This document shows positions 7,350-9,937 of a stretch of 9,937 nucleotides of DNA, piece after piece. The stretch spans positions 1 through 9,937 of the forward strand of contig CANGZK010000035.1 of the NCBI GenBank assembly GCA_947458565.1, written 5' to 3'. Each line of letters starts with the position of its first letter. Position 1 is the stretch's first letter. The DNA comes from Acidimicrobiaceae bacterium. Its GTDB lineage: Bacteria > Actinomycetota > Acidimicrobiia > Acidimicrobiales > Ilumatobacteraceae. A program made the translations under genes and the position numbers. A model generated the notes under the pieces. The model was not told the origin of the DNA, did no database searches, and saw only the letters and a program-made list of their open reading frames with translations.

Positions 7350-7847
7350 TCAGTCCTTTCTCGCCAAAACGATTGCGCCAATAACGGCGGCGAGCAACAC
7401 GAATGAAAGCGCCCAGAACGGCAACAGGTATGGTCCAAAAATCTGATCAGAGATTTGCTGCGTGTTGACGATTGAGCCGTCCGATGGCATCTTTTCAGAA
7501 CCGAATGAATCAATGAGCGCGATGGCCATTGCAGCAAACAGTGCTAGCGCCACCGGAATACCCATTTTCCAGTAGGTATTGTTGAGCCCACTGTCGCGAC
7601 CAATGCGCGACCGAGTGAGCATGGTGCCAAACAAAAACAGCACCATGACTGCACCTATATATACGAGCACTTGGGTAACGGCGACAAACTCGGCTGCCAG
7701 CAATACATATTGTGCCGCAGCGCCAGCCAGCACGACCACAAGCCACAAAGCGCCGTGCACAACGTTGCTTGTCGTGACTACACGAATCGCGCCAACGATC
7801 ATGATCGCGGCGATAATTGCGAAACCAATGTTTTGAGCGATCAACAT
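7350..7847 (-). CDS. nuoJ: NADH-quinone oxidoreductase subunit J
   Basis: Five-helix membrane subunit of complex I, part of the proton path between the quinone chamber and the pumps; 165 residues, near the family norm. The diagnostic third helix reads EFVAVTQVLVYIGAVMVLFLF, with the conserved tyrosine-glycine region linked to the movable helix seen in complex I structures. An early segment, SNVVHGALWLVVVLAGAAAQYVLL, corresponds to the usual N-terminal pair of helices. The start is ATG 7847, 9 nt after the nuoI stop, with a weak TAAGG site 7 nt upstream that overlaps that stop. It ends TGA 4 nt before nuoK. Nothing unusual is seen. Confidence 0.96.
   Translation of the reverse strand: MLIAQNIGFAIIAAIMIVGAIRVVTTSNVVHGALWLVVVLAGAAAQYVLLAAEFVAVTQVLVYIGAVMVLFLFGTMLTRSRIGRDSGLNNTYWKMGIPVALALFAAMAIALIDSFGSEKMPSDGSIVNTQQISDQIFGPYLLPFWALSFVLLAAVIGAIVLARKD
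7354..7359 (-). promoter_or_regulatory. Ribosome binding site of nuoK (decides its start)
   Basis: Sense AAAGGA overlaps the last codons of nuoJ and lies 8 nt before the ATG at 7345. It supports the 99-residue NuoK over the 163-residue open frame that would begin at 7537 inside nuoJ. Confidence 0.65.
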
Positions 7848-7856
7848 CCTGGTGCC

Positions 7857-8345
7857 TTACTTCTTCTTCTTGTCTGCGCCGACTTCAAGTGCTGGCGCTT
7901 CAGGAACAGTTTCCATCCACTCGCTCAGCTTGGTCTTATCGTGCAACATGTCGGTGATGTTTGGCTCAGAGTATTCATACTCTGGGCTCCAGAACAGTGC
8001 GTCGAATGGGCAAACCTCAACACAGATGCCGCAGTACATGCACAATGCGTAGTCAATGTCGAAACGATCGAGCAAGTTGACTTGGCGCGGCTTGCCACCC
8101 TCGCGACGTGGTGGCGCAAGCTCTTTGTGCGCCTCGATGTAGATGCACCAGTCGGGGCACGAACGCGAGCACAACATGCACGACGTGCAGTTGTCTTGGT
8201 GCAATGCAATTACTCCGCGAGCACGAACTGGCGGTGCTTCTTTTTCGTGCGGATACTGCACAGTATTTGAACCATTTTTGAATGTGCGCATCATCGTGCC
8301 AAACGTGATGCCAAGTCCTTTTAAGAGGCCAGGAAGTTGCGCCAT
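7857..8345 (-). CDS. nuoI: NADH-quinone oxidoreductase subunit I (two 4Fe-4S clusters)
   Basis: Peripheral iron-sulfur subunit (TYKY homologue) that carries electrons through clusters N6a and N6b to N2 near the quinone site. Two 8Fe ferredoxin motifs are complete: CTSCMLCSRSCPDWC (C53, C56, C59, C63) and CMYCGICVEVCPFDAL (C102, C105, C108, C112). The N-terminus MAQLPGLLKGLGITFGTMMRTF is the usual amphipathic membrane-binding helix, followed by VQYP. The C-terminus ends in a polylysine run. It has 162 residues, normal for the family. The open frame continues upstream to 8414 inside nuoH, but homology begins at the ATG at 8345. That ATG overlaps the nuoH stop by one base (TAATG), and no good Shine-Dalgarno is visible, so coupled re-initiation is likely. 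Confidence 0.97.
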   Translation of the reverse strand: MAQLPGLLKGLGITFGTMMRTFKNGSNTVQYPHEKEAPPVRARGVIALHQDNCTSCMLCSRSCPDWCIYIEAHKELAPPRREGGKPRQVNLLDRFDIDYALCMYCGICVEVCPFDALFWSPEYEYSEPNITDMLHDKTKLSEWMETVPEAPALEVGADKKKK

Positions 8346-9400
8346 TAGAACATCACTTTCAATACAGCCGTCAACATGATGTTGGCGAGTGATACGGGGA
8401 TAAGAATTTTCCAAGCGAAGCGCTGAAGTTGATCTTCACGAAAACGTGGATATGTAAAGCGCACCCACATGATGAGAAATGTGAGCACCATCATTTTGGT
8501 GAACACGATCAACGGCCCCGCAACGTTCATCCAATTTGAAACACTGTCCATTGATGTCCAACCAAACCACGCGAACGGCACTCCCCAACCACCAAGGAAG
8601 AGTGTGCTTGCGATCATCGCAAATACACCTGCAGTTGCAAATTCACCAATGAAGAAGATGAGGAATCGGAAGCCCGAATATTCGGTCATGTAGCCCGACA
8701 CCAACTCGGATTCGGCGATTGGCATGTCGAACGGAGCCTGTGTGAGTTCGGCCTGAATCGCGATCATGAACACAATGAATCCGACGAACTGTGTGATCAC
8801 ATATGGATTACCGAAGGTGTCAATGCCAAACATTGATCCAGCATTCTGTGCAACAACAATCTGCTGCAAGTTCATTGTGCCTGCCTGAATGACAACACCC
8901 ATGACGGCGAGCACCATCGGCAACTCATAGGCGATCAACTGACCTGCTGCGCGCAGACCACCGAGCAACGAATATTTGTTGGCACTTGACCAACCAGCCA
9001 TCAAAATACCAAGCACCGAAATGGATGAAACTGCTAACGCGTAAAAAATACCTGTCTCAAGGTCGGTAAACCACGCATCAGGACCGAACGGAACGACAAC
9101 AACAAGAAGGAACGTGCTCATCAACACAATGATTGGCGCCATCTTGAATACAGGCTTATCGGCATTGGTTGGCTGAATATCTTCTTTTTGCAACCACTTG
9201 CCTACCTCGGCAAAAAGCTGCAACGAACCCTGGGGCCCGGCTTCCATCGGGCCAAGTCGGCTCTGCATAAACGACATCATCTTGAACAAAAAGACATACA
9301 CAATGGTGCCTGCAGGCAAGAGCACGGCAACGAGCCCACCGAGAACACGCAAAAGGGATTGACCCCAATACGGAATATCGATGCTCAGCAATGCATTCAT
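8345..9400 (-). CDS. nuoH: NADH-quinone oxidoreductase subunit H
   Basis: Eight-helix membrane subunit (ND1 homologue) that forms the quinone chamber against NuoB and NuoD; 351 residues, slightly above E. coli NuoH. Family regions: SFMQSRLGPMEAGPQGSLQLF (about 43-63), KWLQKEDIQP (68-77), GWSSANKYSLLGGLRAAGQ (136-154), IAYELPM, APFDMPIAESELVSGYMTEY (222-241) with its acidic cluster, and a C-terminal YPRFREDQLQRFAWK. The loop usually reading GPNR-x-G reads GPMEAGP here. The open frame goes on to 9484 within nuoD, but ATG 9400 (MNALLSIDIPYWG) fits the family and overlaps the nuoD TAA by one base. A possible GGGAGA site lies somewhat far upstream. Confidence 0.97.
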   Translation of the reverse strand: MNALLSIDIPYWGQSLLRVLGGLVAVLLPAGTIVYVFLFKMMSFMQSRLGPMEAGPQGSLQLFAEVGKWLQKEDIQPTNADKPVFKMAPIIVLMSTFLLVVVVPFGPDAWFTDLETGIFYALAVSSISVLGILMAGWSSANKYSLLGGLRAAGQLIAYELPMVLAVMGVVIQAGTMNLQQIVVAQNAGSMFGIDTFGNPYVITQFVGFIVFMIAIQAELTQAPFDMPIAESELVSGYMTEYSGFRFLIFFIGEFATAGVFAMIASTLFLGGWGVPFAWFGWTSMDSVSNWMNVAGPLIVFTKMMVLTFLIMWVRFTYPRFREDQLQRFAWKILIPVSLANIMLTAVLKVMF

Positions 9401-9937
9401 TAGCGGTCGATGTCTCCCAGAATGAAATACAGCGAAGCAAGAATGGTGATGATGTCTGGCACGTACACGCCGCGCAACAACCATGGCGTGATCGAAATGT
9501 TGTTAAAGCTTGCCGAACGAATCTTGACGCGGAATGGACCGAGGTCGCCGCGCGACACAACGTAGTAGCCCATCTCGCCAAGCGGATTTTCTGTAGAGAC
9601 CCAAGCTTCGCCTTCAGGAACTTTGATGATCTTTGGAACCTTGGCCATTACAGGGCCACTTGGAATTCCATCAAGCAACTGATCAACAATCTTTGTTGCT
9701 TCACGAGTTTCTTGCAAGCGAATCCAGCAACGAGCAAAACTGTCGCCATCTGGATGTGTCCAAACTTTGAAATCGACTTTGTCGTATGCAAGAGGAATTG
9801 TTTGGTCGCGGCGCAAGTCCCAGTCGACACCACTTGCTCGCAAGTTTGCGCCAGACAGTCCGTACTGCAATGCAACATCGCGAGGGATCACGCCGATGCC
9901 GCGTGTACGCGACTGAAAGATCTCGTTACCAAACAAC
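9400..9937 (-). CDS. nuoD: NADH-quinone oxidoreductase subunit D, C-terminal part (5' end off window)
   Basis: C-terminal ~178 residues of the 49-kDa subunit (NDUFS2 homologue), which with NuoB and NuoH forms the quinone-reduction site. Typical parts: FGNEIFQSRTRGIGVIP, YGLSGANLRASGVDWDLR, AYDKVDFKVWTHPDGDSFARC, RLQETREATKIVDQLL and DGIPSGP, then a SFNNISITPWLLRGVYVPDIITI segment before the end. The protein finishes LASLYFILGDIDR; many homologues have a GS-x-D type motif where this one has ASLY. The frame is open to the window edge, so the true start is beyond 9937, and the conserved N-terminal quinone-site residues cannot be checked. nuoH follows directly, with a one-base overlap and no nuoE, F or G between. 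Confidence 0.96.
   Translation of the reverse strand, partial: LFGNEIFQSRTRGIGVIPRDVALQYGLSGANLRASGVDWDLRRDQTIPLAYDKVDFKVWTHPDGDSFARCWIRLQETREATKIVDQLLDGIPSGPVMAKVPKIIKVPEGEAWVSTENPLGEMGYYVVSRGDLGPFRVKIRSASFNNISITPWLLRGVYVPDIITILASLYFILGDIDR

Noticed and set aside
7671..8270. 199-codon plus-strand open frame across nuoJ and nuoI
   Set aside because: It runs antisense through two well-supported genes and their junction, with no family resemblance and no ribosome site.
8346..8414. Extended NuoI N-terminus from 8414
   Set aside because: These residues are out-of-frame nuoH sequence; the family N-terminus begins at ATG 8345.
9401..9484. Extended NuoH N-terminus from 9484
   Set aside because: The residues include a His/Arg-rich run read out of frame from nuoD; ATG 9400 fits the family and the TAATG overlap.

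Overview
The window carries the membrane-arm end of a respiratory complex I (NADH-quinone oxidoreductase) gene cluster on the minus strand. Read in the direction of transcription, from right to left, the order is nuoD (3' part only), nuoH, nuoI, nuoJ, nuoK, nuoL, nuoM, nuoN and a MidA/NDUFAF7-type SAM-dependent methyltransferase gene. A partial EamA-family transporter on the plus strand at the left edge points toward this cluster. The whole window is coding, apart from a few bases between genes.

The genes are packed very tightly. Stop and start codons overlap by one base (TAATG) at nuoD/nuoH, nuoH/nuoI and one candidate nuoK/nuoL start. Gaps of 4, 9, 4 and 21 nt separate nuoJ/nuoK, nuoI/nuoJ, nuoM/nuoN and nuoL/nuoM. 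nuoN and the methyltransferase probably overlap by 17 nt. This suggests one polycistronic, translationally coupled transcript whose promoter lies off the right edge. NuoD and NuoI belong to the quinone-reducing connecting module. NuoH and NuoJ-N form the membrane arm, with NuoL, M and N as the three antiporter-like proton channels. nuoE, nuoF and nuoG, which often sit between nuoD and nuoH, are not there, so any NADH-oxidising module must be encoded elsewhere or be absent.

The methyltransferase is the most informative gene. Its mitochondrial relative NDUFAF7 methylates the complex I subunit homologous to NuoD, so its place as the last gene of a nuo cluster fits an assembly role. In this sequence its frame is broken. 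The open frame stops at 748, but the family's C-terminal segment (62 residues) continues in the -1 frame down to a stop at 602-604. That stop lies one base from the stop of the convergent transporter gene.

Organism: a bacterium of moderate G+C (near 50% by eye). The subunit sequences and the occasional GTG start look actinobacterial, possibly an aquatic Acidimicrobiia lineage, but this is an impression from the proteins and not demonstrated. I see no RNA genes, insertion sequences, prophage or CRISPR arrays, and no clearly undescribed system. The points worth a second look are the broken methyltransferase and its link to complex I, the missing nuoEFG, and the His-rich inserts in NuoL and NuoM.
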